A DNA stretch of 64,000 bases from Bagarius yarrelli (lineage: Eukaryota > Chordata > Actinopteri > Siluriformes > Sisoridae): contig VCAZ01000017.1 in assembly GCA_005784505.1 (NCBI GenBank), forward strand, positions 3,927,572 through 3,991,571, written 5' to 3'. The position numbers and the translations under genes were made by a program. The notes under the pieces were generated by a model, which did no database searches, was not told where the DNA came from, and saw only the letters and a list, made by a program, of their open reading frames with translations. Each line of letters starts with the position of its first letter. The first letter of the stretch is position 1. This document shows, one piece after another, positions 52,692-63,420 of this stretch.

Positions 52692-52985
52692 CCCCTGCAG
52701 GGGTTTTTCGGTGTAAAGTTTACATGTTCTCCCTGTGTTTTTGTGGGTTTTCTCTGGGTTTCCTCCAACAGTCTAAATAGATGTATGATAGATGAATTGG
52801 TGATTCTAAATTGCCCATAGGAGTGAGTGAGAGGGTGGCCCTGTGATGGACTGGTGATCTGTTTATGGTGACCCCCTGTCTTTCACCCAATGACAGCTGG
52901 GATAGACTCCAGCAGATCCCCATGACCGTGTTTAGGAATAAGCAGGTAGAGATGATTAATGAGTGGATAGATGGATAGATGGCTG
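52692..52985 (+). mobile_element. SINE family A copy
   Basis: GTGTAAAGTTTACATGTTCTC, GATTCTAAATTGCCCATAGG, GACTCCAGCAGATCCCC and a tail of GGATAGATGG units identify it. The head is missing. Confidence 0.87.
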
Positions 52986-53465
52986 GATTATTTTAGAACT
53001 TTTTTATAAATGTATTGCTTCTGGTAAGCTAAATGAAAAACAGAGAATACTTATAAAGAACCAGAAAATCTCGAAACCCTGAAGTTTTCATATTAATCAC
53101 CACATTCAAGACATGCAATCCTAAATATATCAGGAGAAAGTTACGTTTTTTGACATAGTTTTTGTCGATTAAAAAAAAAAAAAAAATTCATACAGTCCTA
53201 TTTTTTATGATCTTCTTAATAATTTCTTTTAGTGCTTACAAGACATCATAGCATCATTAAAGGTCTATTTAAAAATGTTTAATTATAAAAAGAAATTATG
53301 AACTGAATTCTTATTTATTTATTCAAGCATTAAAATCTGGATTTATGTATGTATTTAATAAAGTATATATTAAAGGATGAATTCAGAAATTTATTATTAT
53401 TATTATTTTATAGCTCTCAATATTAAAAAGAATGTATTTCGTAAAATCTAATTTCTCTTCTCTAT
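52986..53465. other. Unassigned AT-rich sequence
   Basis: A and T runs, including A15 near 53171, and a short ATT repeat near 53392. Nothing was recognised. Confidence 0.45.
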
Positions 53466-53840
53466 TTTCCTTTACAATCTACGGCAATATCTGGGTACTG
53501 ATCCCCCCGGGCATATAAGGCTCAAGGCCTGAGCTGCGATCAGCCTGGCAGGATTGGCACAGTCTCCATGCCATGTGGTTAACCCGTCGTCCCTTGTGGG
53601 GCTTTTCGTGCTCACCAGGCTGCTTTACCTCCTGCACAGGTGGCCTTTCGAGCCTGCTCTCCTCCTCATTTTAGAGCTCAGGTCTCCCAGTAGGATAAAA
53701 AGGGCAGAGGGCATTCTCTGGCAAGCCTGACAAACATGCTGGTTAACTCGCCATGCCAGTTGGTGCATTAGTTTGATTGGATGCATCGCCGTTGCTCGGG
53801 ATTCAGGTTTAATTCGGTTTTGTAATAGGATAACAGATGG
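53466..53840. other. Candidate conserved regulatory island
   Basis: This GC-richer unique stretch stands out sharply from AT-rich DNA on both sides. It contains GGCTCAAGGCCTGAGC (near-palindromic), CACCTCCTGCACAGGTGG-like E-box words (CAGGTG near 53637), CTGGTTAACTCGCCATGCC and GTTTGATTGGATGCATCG. No frame or repeat explains it. Confidence 0.42.
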
Positions 53841-54291
53841 AAATATTTGTATCTCACTCGCATGTGCAAGTGAGAATTTCCTGATTTATAAGATCCAGAG
53901 GTGTATAAAAGTACCTGAAAACAACACCAGAGTAAAAGGATAGTTCTTTTGCTGTAAATTGACTTTGGTAGAAGTTAAAGTCACTATTTACAACATTATT
54001 TATAGTATTTTTTAAATATAGAAGCAAAACATAAAAAAAACAAACGTTTTATTCGCGATTACGGCAAGATTGTGTTTAGTTTGAACTTTCTTCAAATCAA
54101 AGCTTTACTGACTGTAAGATACAGAAATAGGAAGTGATCACGTGATGAACGAATGACCCGGACTCGGACCATGCTGTTGGTGCCAAATTAAGACTGTACT
54201 GTCAAAACTGATTTTATATTCTGAGATGATTTTCTTTGCATCATGTTTACCCAAGTGTAACTATTTGAGTTTGCATAGTCTTCCTGGAATT
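53841..54291. other. Unassigned AT-leaning sequence
   Basis: I see nothing recognisable here. Confidence 0.4.
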
Positions 54292-54299
54292 CCCTCGAA

Positions 54300-54702
54300 C
54301 AGTGGTTCCCAACCTTTTTTTTTTTTTGCCTTAGACCCTTTTCCTAAAGCAAATATTTTAGGGCCTCTGTTTACATTTAATGATATTATCCTTTTAAGTA
54401 TTTCCTGCATTTCGTGTTTCCAGTATTGCCAGCATTGCGACCCGAAATGGTGGGGACTTTCTTACCTGGGTCCAGTCCTTCAGCTGCTAAAGGTGAATCA
54501 GTGAGACTTGGTCGTTTTTGTGTAGGACGACCTACAAATTTGTCCATTTTGTGGTCAACCAGGGGATCATGGATAATTTGCTAATGCAAAATGATCATTC
54601 TTCTTCATGCTCTCTGCTTAAAACTTTTCAAAAAATAACGCAACCCCCAAAGAGCTTGATGAGGCCTCTTGTGGGTCGGGACTCCACTATTGGGAACCGT
54701 TG
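54300..54702 (+). mobile_element. hAT-type non-autonomous transposon
   Basis: The left end CAGTGGTTCCCAACC (54300-54314) and right end TATTGGGAACCGTTG (54688-54702) are inverted termini. Flanking octamers CCCTCGAA (54292-54299) and CACTCGAG (54703-54710) agree at 6 of 8 positions. Internal TTGCGACCCGAAATGGTGGG and GGGTCGGGACTCC are typical of these fish hAT MITEs. No transposase frame. Confidence 0.85.
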
Positions 54703-54710
54703 CACTCGAG

Positions 54711-55295
54711 ATACTCCAAGCAGCTACCTGGGACTGACAAACTCTTGTTTCCCTTTCCATGTCTGTTTAATGTGACTAACTGCAAGAGTAAGAGTGTACA
54801 GGTGTTCCTGATGAAGTGCCTGGCCTTATTTACGTACGTGATTGAGCGGGTGCTTAAAGAGCGGCGTTCGCACGTGTGGGCGGGCATCACGAACGTGCGT
54901 GCACATGTACCATATGTGTTAAAGCTTGAGCGTGTGAGCTCTGTCTAGCTCTGGCAACACCCCAGGTCTTGCAATACGTGCAAACTGGCACCAATCTGCA
55001 CAGAAAGCAAAAAGAACTGACCTATTTCTTTAACCGGTGCCATGGGAATAGAGGCATATCAACAAATCAGAGACACTGGTTTGCTACAGCGACGTTGATT
55101 CGCTTGAGTAGGTACATTTTATCACGTACGAGTACGAATGGTTACGCCGTACAGCTCTGGAATCCACACCTATACCTAAGGATGTGGTTTGCATTGGTTT
55201 CATTTTTTTGCCCGCTTCTTTCTTTTTTGCCCCTCATTCTCCCGTGTTCTTGCCCCTTCTTCAGAGGCACCTAATTAAGAAAGCCTGACTCATTT
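54711..55295. other. Unique sequence; candidate regulatory patch
   Basis: 54720-55150 is balanced and CpG-containing (ACGTACGTGATTGAGCGGG, GTTCGCACGTGTGGGCGGGC, which contains a CACGTG E-box). GTACAGGTGTTCCTGATGAA near 54797 recalls a common fish repeat end. Frames of up to 101 codons lack recognised domains. Confidence 0.33.
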
Positions 55296-55374
55296 ACATG
55301 GCGATGTTTGATCTAAATTACACTCCAAACCACACCAAATTAGGATCATCTGTGAATGTGAAACACTCGCTCTC

Positions 55375-55735
55375 CTCCCTCTCTTTTCTTCAGCACTCTC
55401 TCGCGCTCTCTCTCGCTCTCTTTCGCAGCGTCTGTTGGAACAGGAGTGGGCTGCTGCTTGACTCTGGGGGGCACATGTTCAAATGATGAGAGGGATTATG
55501 GGTTTTAGTGTTCTCCTGAGACCTGAAATACACACACATACACACAAAAACACACACACACACACACATCACTGTGAAGGAAAAATAAAGTTGAGGACAA
55601 TTACCTCTGAATCTGGTTCTGGTCGTGTCCTGCAACAATCCCTAATGAAACAGAACAGGGATTTGAGGCGTTCCAGGACTGAGGCTCTATGCTACACACA
55701 CACAGACACACACGCTCACACACACTCATGATTGT
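55375..55735. repeat. Cluster of (TC)n and (CA)n microsatellites
   Basis: TC-rich at about 55375-55425, CA at about 55528-55568, and CA with interruptions at 55694-55728. Intervening sequence is unremarkable. Confidence 0.85.
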
Positions 55736-56074
55736 TTAGAAAACCCCATCTTTCTTTAATAGAACTTAAAAAGTGCTCATGATAATAAAATGAGGTAAGG
55801 AAGAAACCTCAATGGGGCGTACTGTTATAGGAAACTAATCAACAACAGGCTGAATTGAGGTGATGAGGATGAGTTATTACCCCTCCTGAAACTTCTTCAG
55901 TTTTTAATTAAATCACATCCCAAACTGTGTAAGTCCTAATTACTAAAAAAGAATTGTTTTTATTCATCAATGACTCATGTTTCTGTAACTTTTGTGACAT
56001 TAGAACAGCATTAGGGGCTCTGAAAAGTCAAGACCACTACAAACTGTAGACACTGGAGACTACTTCCTTTATAA
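55736..56074. other. Unassigned sequence
   Basis: I see nothing recognisable here. Confidence 0.4.
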
Positions 56075-56345
56075 ATAATTATTTAAAAAAAATATTTATT
56101 TATTCATTTATTATTTATTTATTTATTTATTTTATTTATTTTATTTTATTATTTTATTTTTTATTTTTATTATTTATTTGTTTTATATTTATTTACTTGT
56201 TATTATTTATTACTTTATTACCTTATAGCTACTTTATGTATGTAATAGCAATTCTCTTTCTTTTCTTTTTCCATTTTTATAAATGAATTATTAATAATTA
56301 TTATTATTTTAATCATAACGCTTTATTTTTATGTGTTATGAACAT

Positions 56346-56376
<31 letters not shown>

Positions 56377-57165
56377 TCCTTATTTGTTTGTTTAGTCATT
56401 CATATAAATGACTTATTCATTACTTTAAGTATTTATGGTAATTTTTTAATGAATTTATTACTATTTATTTGTACATTTTGTACATTATTGATTTATTTAT
56501 TTAAATTAAATACTACTTATTCATTGATTAATTTACTTATAATTACTGGGGGTTTTTTTTCTCTTTTTGTTTTTGTTTATTTATTTATTACTTTTATATG
56601 AATAAAAAACTTTTTATTATAAACATTTTATTTATTTACTTACTTGTTTGTTTGTTTATTTGTTTATTTTATTACTATATATGACTATTTATTACTTATA
56701 TTACTATATAACTACTTTATGTATTTATTATTTTGTTTTCTTTTTTTGAATTAATTAATTACTTCGAATTTATACAGTTTTTACTTATAATAACGCTTTA
56801 TTTTTGTTCATTATGAACATTATTTATTTACCTGCTTACTTAGTTAGTTGTTTATTTATTTGTTTATTTATTCATTTCAAATAATTGACTTATTTACTAC
56901 TATATAACTACTTCATGTGTTTCTAGTGATTATACTAGTTATTAATACATTTATTACTCATAATAACGATTTTTGTTCGTTATAAACATCATTTATTTAT
57001 TTATTTAAATGTATTATTCCTTAATTAATTTACTTATAAAAACTTTTTTTTTTTCTCTTTTTTATTTATATGTATTATTTACTAATTTATTAATAACTTC
57101 CATATGTATAACAACTCTTTTATTAATTTATTATGAACAAATATTTATTAAGTTAATTATTTAGG
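56075..57165 (+). repeat. Long degenerate (TTTA)n tract
   Basis: About 1.1 kb dominated by TTTA/TTTG units, with purer blocks at 56100-56150, 56344-56378 and 56990-57005. Recurrent words such as TAACGCTTTATTTTTG and ACTATATAACTACTT occur at several places, suggesting larger-scale duplication inside the tract. Confidence 0.85.
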
Positions 57166-57560
57166 TTTTATTTGCTTTTATAATCTGTTTGGTTTTTTTT
57201 GAGACTAAGGATTTGTGTAAGAATCTTTGTTTAGCTGTGATTAGATAAAATCCTGTCTAATTAAAAAAGGGAAAAATTACTTAATCTTTACGTAATTTTA
57301 TGTAATTTCAGCTAGTAGATTTTATTTTAAAGAAAATTTAAAATTAACAGAAAAGTTAAAACTTGTCCGAAAATTAAAAGCCCAGATCAACAAATAAAAT
57401 TAAAAATGAAATAAAATAAAATGAACATTCCGGTTCCGGCCACAGGAAAGGCTTCCAAGGTTAAAATCTGTGTCCAAATCCGAAAATTTGTAGCAATAAA
57501 CAAATACAGATAGCATAATCTTTGTCTTTTTAGTGTATGTGTGTGTGTGTGTGTGTGTGT
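57166..57560. other. AT-rich with (GT)n
   Basis: A GT microsatellite lies at about 57535-57560. Otherwise AT-rich and unassigned. Confidence 0.5.
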
Positions 57561-57564
57561 ATGT

Positions 57565-58280
57565 GTTTGCCAACATCTATCAGACCGGTCGGAGCCGTCA
57601 TATGGCGAGTGAGAATCTATATGCTCTGTATATCAGCTTCCAACAAAGAACCTTGCTGAAGGACACCAAACCGGGAGCCAAAAGCGACTGCCGGAAAAAA
57701 TCACAATCATGACACACAACTAGCATAAAGCACGCATTACACGCCGCATAACAAGCTTAATAAACATTCCATTTGTCATTTCAATAAACGTTCTGAATGT
57801 TCGATTGGTCGTTTGAGCATTCGAGAGGCAGGACATTGCTTGTAAATCGGCTCTGCTACAAAAATGGCGTCTTGGTTTTCTGTAAAAGTTTGCACCTAAT
57901 TTTACATCCCAATAACAATAGACTTGGCCGTGCGCCAGGAAATGATGGCGCCTTTCTAAGAGAAGGGATGTTTACTTACTGTGTGGCCCACTAATAATTT
58001 TGCGTGTCCGCACTCTTTGGCATGTCCTTGTTCCTATAAAGCGACTATAAAACCCGGGGAGGTTTTTCGTAGGCTGCGGTAAAGGAAAGAGGCGGACGAT
58101 AAAGTCGTAAAGCCGAGCGGAGAAATGGTTTCTCGTCAGATGAACGATACATCGACTGTACTTTGTTGTGGACGGAGGTTTTGTTGGATCCTGAAGTCCT
58201 GCAAATAAATAACAAAGCATGTGACATTTATGTTCTGTTCGGCTGAAATATTTACTGAGGAGAATTTTCCTTTCTTATTT
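57565..58280. other. Candidate conserved regulatory island
   Basis: This is a long unique stretch with CpGs. It includes GACCGGTCGGAGCCGTCATATGG, ATTTTACATCCCAATAACAATAG (SOX-type ACAATAG), GGAAATGATGGCGCC and a TATA-like CTATAAAACCCGGGG at about 58047. Short frames on both strands are not family-like. Confidence 0.38.
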
Positions 58281-58498
58281 TTTTTTCTTTGTAAATAAAA
58301 AAATTCTGATTTTAACTGCATTCCTGGGGTTTTTTTTTAAACTACAGTAATAAAGAGCTGCCAGACTGTGCAGTTACTGTAGCGGTCCTGTCAGCTTCAA
58401 GCGCTCTGGCTATATATATATATCATTTTACACAAACTTCAGCGGCCCTTACCTGCCCCCCCAAAAAAGATCTCAATACAAATGCAACCTTTCGGCTT

Positions 58499-58618
58499 TG
58501 GGCTGTTAATTGGAGGATCTGGCTTCAAGCCCCAGCACTGCCCAGACATTAGTCTCTAATGGGTCCTTAAGAAAAGCCCTTAACCATCTCCCATCTTCAT
58601 GGCTGACCCTGTGCCTTG
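58499..58618 (+). mobile_element. SINE family C-like fragment
   Basis: GGGCTGTTAATTGGAGGATC, GGCTTCAAGCCCCAGCAC, AAGCCCTTAACCATCTCCC and GGCTGACCCTGTG identify a degenerate copy truncated 3'. Confidence 0.6.
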
Positions 58619-58630
58619 ATTTTTTTTTTT

Positions 58631-58790
58631 ACATTTTAGGCATTTGACAGACGCCTTTATCTATTTTTTGTATACAGTTTAATGGCCCTGCTCAGGGGCT
58701 CAGCATTAGCAGCTTGGTGGTGGTTGTCGTGGTGTTGGTGGTGCTGGATGTTGAACCGACTTCGCAGTCCAACACTTTAAATACTAATAC
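58631..58790 (-). mobile_element. SINE family B copy
   Basis: TAGGCATTTGACAGACGCC, GGCCCTGCTCAGGGGCTC, CAGCTTGGTGGTGG and GCAGTCCAACACTTTAAATAC identify it. A GGTGTTGGTGGTGC expansion disrupts the middle. Confidence 0.78.
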
Positions 58791-58983
58791 GGCTCTCATT
58801 CCGCTGTGTTAATTAAATAACGACGTCCTCATTTCCTGCCCTGTGATTAGATCACATGACTGAGGAGGTGTACAGGTGCTCCTGGATAAGTGGCCCGTGA
58901 GTATAGATATGTTTGTGGCTGTAATCATTGGACTTGTGAGGCAACAAAGCACGCAAAGAGAATGAAGCTAGTTTAACAGAGGA

Positions 58984-59023
<40 letters not shown>

Positions 59024-59085
59024 TGTGTGTGGTAGGTGGAATAGACACTCGTCCCTGTAAAGGATGTCTCCTGTAATCAGAAATA
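58791..59085. other. Unassigned with a (GT)n tract
   Basis: A GT microsatellite lies at about 58987-59030. GTACAGGTGCTCCTGGATAAG near 58871 resembles a common repeat terminus also seen near 54797. Confidence 0.5.
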
Positions 59086-59440
59086 ACACCTGAAATCAAC
59101 ACAGCAGTCTGGATGAAGGCCAGTTGGAATTAAATAAGCATCCAAACTGAATATTTCCGCTTTCTGTCTGCCATTTTTAAGTGTCAGTTTTCAAACATTC
59201 GAAATGTTAAATTAAAATCTTTCTCTCTCGCTTTCTCACTCAAACCTCACAATCTTTCGTCCATGCCACTCGTTAATCAGGATCTTTTTTCCCTAGCCAG
59301 AGGCTACAAGAAGTCATTCCAGAGCCATCAAACAACAAAAGAGTGACATTGCGAGTCTCAATTTTCCAAACTGCCCACAGACTAGACATGGATGCCGCTC
59401 TGACCCTGATACCAGCATCCCCAACCCGCCCCGCCCCCCA
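59086..59440. other. Unassigned balanced sequence
   Basis: This is unique-looking DNA (GGAATTAAATAAGCATCC, CACTCGTTAATCAGGATC) leading into the next island. Possibly regulatory. Confidence 0.28.
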
Positions 59441-59835
59441 GGGCCAACCGCACCGAGCTCCTGCTCTATGCTAATTAATTATCATTGGCATCTTTATCCA
59501 TGCGTGTCACCTCAGATTTGGGATATCAGTCTGTTATATGATCAAACTGAGTGCCGGGGCTCACTCCAGCAGGGACTTGGTTCACAGGAAGTCTGCGGCG
59601 CCGAGTCGCATGGTGGCACATCAGATTATTACAGATTTGTTTATGACAAATACAGCGACTGCACTGGAGCATTACGCTGGCTAATAAACAGAGTTGGGGT
59701 TGCTGATCAGATCCCATAAATCAGATGGATGATTTGTCCTAATGCTGTTTGCGCTCTGGGATTGATTTTTATCGAACGTCATTTACGGAATCGTAATCGA
59801 ATCGTTCTGGACGTGCTGTCAGAGGCAAAACATGT
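59441..59835. other. Candidate conserved regulatory island
   Basis: Strikingly enhancer-like unique sequence: GCTAATTAATTATCATTGGC, TCAGATTATTACAGATTTG, ACGCTGGCTAATAAACAGAG, GCTGATCAGATCCCATAAATC and GGGATTGATTTTTATCG. It has balanced composition, CpGs, no repeat similarity and no credible frame. Confidence 0.45.
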
Positions 59836-59917
59836 CTTATACAGTAGTGGGGCAAATGAAGATAACACTTAAGGAAATCATTATGCACTTTTTTTTTTTA
59901 CCATTTTATTCTAAATG

Positions 59918-60262
59918 TAGTCCCACTCTTTCTCTACACCTCCGGAAAGTCTGTTCACTAGATTGAGTCACGTGACTGTGGAGATTTGATCATGCAGCTA
60001 CAATAGGATTAGTGAGATCAGACACTAATGTTGGGTGAGGACACTAATGCACCAGTTCATCCCAGTGGGGTTAAATCAGAATCAGGGCTTTGTGTAAAAC
60101 ACTTTATAGAAGTTCTTCTACTCAATAACATCTATGTCTAATAACACTAAGTCTTCATGGCGCTCATGGGCTTTGTGCACAGGGGCAGGGTTTGGGATCT
60201 CTTCGTTCCAATGCTACCGCAAAGACATTCTGGACAACAGTGTTCTTTGAAATTTGCTGTTA
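59918..60262 (-). mobile_element. Tc1-like-derived remnant
   Basis: TCACGTGACTGTGGAGATTT, ATCAGACACTAATGTTGGG, GGCTTTGTGCACAGGGGCAG and GACATTCTGGACAAC are the reverse complement of the family at 32948-33240. Confidence 0.72.
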
Positions 60263-60397
60263 TACTTTAACAAATACACAATTATGTAGGTATGCTGCTA
60301 AGGAGTCCACTAATGTTTGGCTATACAGTTTAACCTATAGGCAATTTCAAGACTTGTGAGTCCATCTTGCACCAAGACCCCTCTGGTTGTTCCTTTT

Positions 60398-60570
60398 ATT
60401 TTTTTTTGGGGCATTTTGCTTTTGTGTATAGGACAGAGATGAATTGGGAGAAATAGATAGAGTGGGGTGGGACCGGAAAGGACCTGAGCTGGAATTGAAC
60501 CCGGACATCAGGAGCGCAATTGTGCATGTGGGTGCTGGCATCTTAACCCACTACATAACGGTGGCGGCCC
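60398..60570 (-). mobile_element. SINE family D copy
   Basis: The minus strand reads GGGGCCGCCACCGTTATGTA, GTGGGTTAAGATGCCAGC, CCGGGTTCAATTCCAGCTC (B-box), AGGTCCTTTCCGGTCCCACC and TATTTCTCCCAATTCATC. Head and pyrimidine-rich body are both present. The same head is at 3247-3345. Confidence 0.75.
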
Positions 60571-61515
60571 CTTTCTTCAAATTTTGCATTTGCTTGTATT
60601 CTTTTGCCCCAGTAAAGCCAAAAAACATCATTTTTGCATGTCATTTTGCCTGATATTTTCGTTAGCATGAAACTAGCTACAGATTGATCGCTCAATGTCC
60701 CACTGCTAAAGACAAATCAAACCTGAATGTACAAATTTTCATAGCCTCCTAAGACTCTCAAAACACACCAACAAATGTCTCGTGGAGCCATAATTCTTGT
60801 CATATAGACATATTTTCCAACTCCTAAGGCATTTTCATGGCGTCTTCTAAACTGCGCTGTGCCTTTGATGGAAGACTGGATAGCAATCTGTGGCTTAGCA
60901 CACACATGAAAAGTATCAGCGTAACGTTCGGAAATCACATCGTACGCCTTAAATCGGACTTCACCTTATTTCCAGCAGACGTTTTATATAATCCAAACAT
61001 TTAAGCCTAAGCTTAAAGTGCTATTTCGGCAAATATTGTAGATCAATCATTTCAGCAGAATAGTACAGAATAGAATAGAATGTATAGTTTTGATGTTTTC
61101 CTTAAATACCAGCACAAAAAATGGAGAGGTACGGTCCATCTGTATTCTTTTAACCCGTGTTAGTTATGAAAGCCTGGCGTTCCTGCTACATTTGGAATTG
61201 TGGACTCCGGAATGGACTGGAATTTTAAGGCAGATTTCATCCCAAAGCCACAGGAAGGCCTAAGTTAAAAGTAACATATGGAACAGGTCAAACGGAACAA
61301 TTTCTTTATTAATAAATGAAAAGAATGAAGGGCAGAATGGGGTAATTGTCTTTGACAGCAAACGAGCCACAAAAATTTATCAGAGCTTATTTATTTTTGG
61401 AGAGATGAAATCCAGAACATTCTTAACAGCAAATTACATGTAGAGATGTGTGTAGAGTTTATTTATATAACAGTTTATTTTTTAGAAGAGATCAAGAATC
61501 ATTGAAAGAACAGAA
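60571..61515. other. Unique sequence; candidate element 60660-61010
   Basis: 60660-61010 is balanced (GCTACAGATTGATCGCTC, GTCTCGTGGAGCCATAATTC, GGCATTTTCATGGCGTC). The remainder has no recognised feature. Confidence 0.3.
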
Positions 61516-62165
61516 GGATAGATGGATGGATGGATGAATGGATAGATGGATGGACGGACGGATGGATGAATGATAATTGAGTGGATTAATGGATAGATGA
61601 TTGGGTTGACTGATGGATGATTAAGTGGATGGATGGATGAATGGATGGATGAATGGATGGATAAATGATTGAGTGGATAGATGGATGGATGAGATGATGG
61701 ATGATTGGATTGATGGATATTAAAGGATTGATGAATGGATAGATGGATGATAGAAAATTAATACATGATTCAATTAAAAAGAAAAAGAAATAATTTTGTT
61801 GATAATAATCAATGAACAAGAGAGGAAGATAAGTGCAAAATTAAGTAGATGGATGGATGGATAGATAGATGATTGCGTGAATTGATGGATGGATGGATGG
61901 ATGGATGGATGCATTTTTAAGTGGATTTGTGGATGAGAGAATGGGTGGACGATTGGGTGAATTGATGTATGGATATTGATATATGGATGAATGAATGGAT
62001 GGATGGATGGATGGAAAGGGGAAATAAATGGATTAATAGATAATTAAGTGGATGGATGGGAGGAGTGAACAGATGGATGGATGGATGGATGGATGGATTA
62101 AAAAGGGTAAATAGGTGGATCATTAGATGAATGGATGGATTGTTGGATGAAAAAATAGATGAGTC
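61516..62165 (+). repeat. (GGAT)n-type tract
   Basis: GGAT/GATG/GAAT units dominate in several blocks (61516-61740, 61845-61910, 61975-62150), with interruptions such as 61745-61840. The minus strand yields frames encoding His-Pro-Ser-Ile repeats, an artefact. Confidence 0.92.
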
Positions 62166-62980
62166 GATGATTCATAATGAATAAATGATTAATTGAAGGA
62201 AAAAGAATAAATAAATAAGTGATAGCTATTAAACATGTCAAAAAGGAATAAATGAAATAGAAAGAAAAAAGGAAGGAAAGAAAGTTGTATAGGTATTAAA
62301 AGGCTCTTCTTTATGTTTTAACATGTTTATAAGACTACGTAAAGAATTCCTAACACACGACGCAAATGATTTGACACGACTCAGCAAAAACCTTGCCAAA
62401 TTATTATTCTAGAACTGTGAAATTTAATTTCTTCTCTATAAATATTCTAACTTTCAGCCGTTCCCTTTTTAATTAGCATTCCTGGCAACAAACACACAGA
62501 GGTGTTTTTTTTTTCCCTCCACTCTTCCTCTTTTTTCATTCTCTGACAAATTACCAGAGTTCTTTCAGTTGGCATGCAGAACAGGGAAATAAATAGAGAT
62601 CGTATTGCCGCTTCGCCACAGCGGATTCCAGAAAACAAGCTCATTGTGAGCGAATCACGTGTCGGTGGTGAAGCTAAAGCAGTAGCGCTAATTACAAATT
62701 AGAATGCTATTCTGTTAGCTTTTTTAGCATTCGCTTTTTGATAGAATTATGATATATGGTTACATTCTGACATCCTGTCTTTTCTTTTATGGCTGCTTGT
62801 AGTTGCACCTGAAGACAATTTCAATTCATCTAGACGAGCTAGCATGAGAAATAACAGAGACATGGAATAGAGAGATAGAAAGCAATTCATTTTTTTCCAC
62901 CCTTGTCTTTTTTTCTCACCACTTGAAGGTGTCCTGGTTTTTTTGATAATAATTCACCATCCTTGTTTCGGCACTAATCA
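62166..62980. other. Unassigned sequence
   Basis: AT-rich to 62330, then mixed unique sequence (e.g. CAGTAGCGCTAATTACAAATTAG near 62680). No gene or repeat was recognised. Confidence 0.4.
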
Positions 62981-63420
62981 AAAGTCAGCGATGGTGTTGA
63001 GAGAAAAAAAGCGCCGGCTTTCTTGTACTTTCTCACCTTCCAGCATGTCAAGGCAGGAACACGATCCTTCACTGGCCTTCGCAAACCAGCAGGAAAAAAA
63101 ATAAAAAAAATACTGGTACGCACAAGCGTGGTCCCATGTATGAAATTACTATTTGAGGAGAGAGAATGGCAGTCCGAATGGGAAATAGAAATGGGTGTCT
63201 GCATGCGAGTCCGTGCCCAATCACTTGAACAGCGCACTTGAAGCGTGAGCAGCGGAGGCCAAATAATGACAAATCTCTCAGTCTCTAATGGGAAGCAGTC
63301 GTTTGGATCTTTCGGACAAGTGCCGCACACCTTCAAGTGCACTGAATATATTTGCACGGGAGAGGAAGTTTTGCATATAGCATGCAGGCGTGTCATTGAG
63401 TTATTTTACATCATGCCTCC
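62981..63420. other. Candidate conserved non-coding element
   Basis: Balanced unique stretch: GCGCCGGCTTTCTTGTACTT, GTGGTCCCATGTATGAAATT, GCGGAGGCCAAATAATGAC, GTCTCTAATGGGAAGC and CAAGTGCCGCACACC. A 140-codon minus-strand frame (62974-63396) has no recognisable domain. Confidence 0.38.

Noticed and set aside
61516..62165. His/Pro/Ser/Ile-repeat minus-strand frames
   Set aside because: Translations of the GGAT tract.
62974..63396. 140-codon minus-strand frame
   Set aside because: No domain or homology recognised, and the region has enhancer-like composition.
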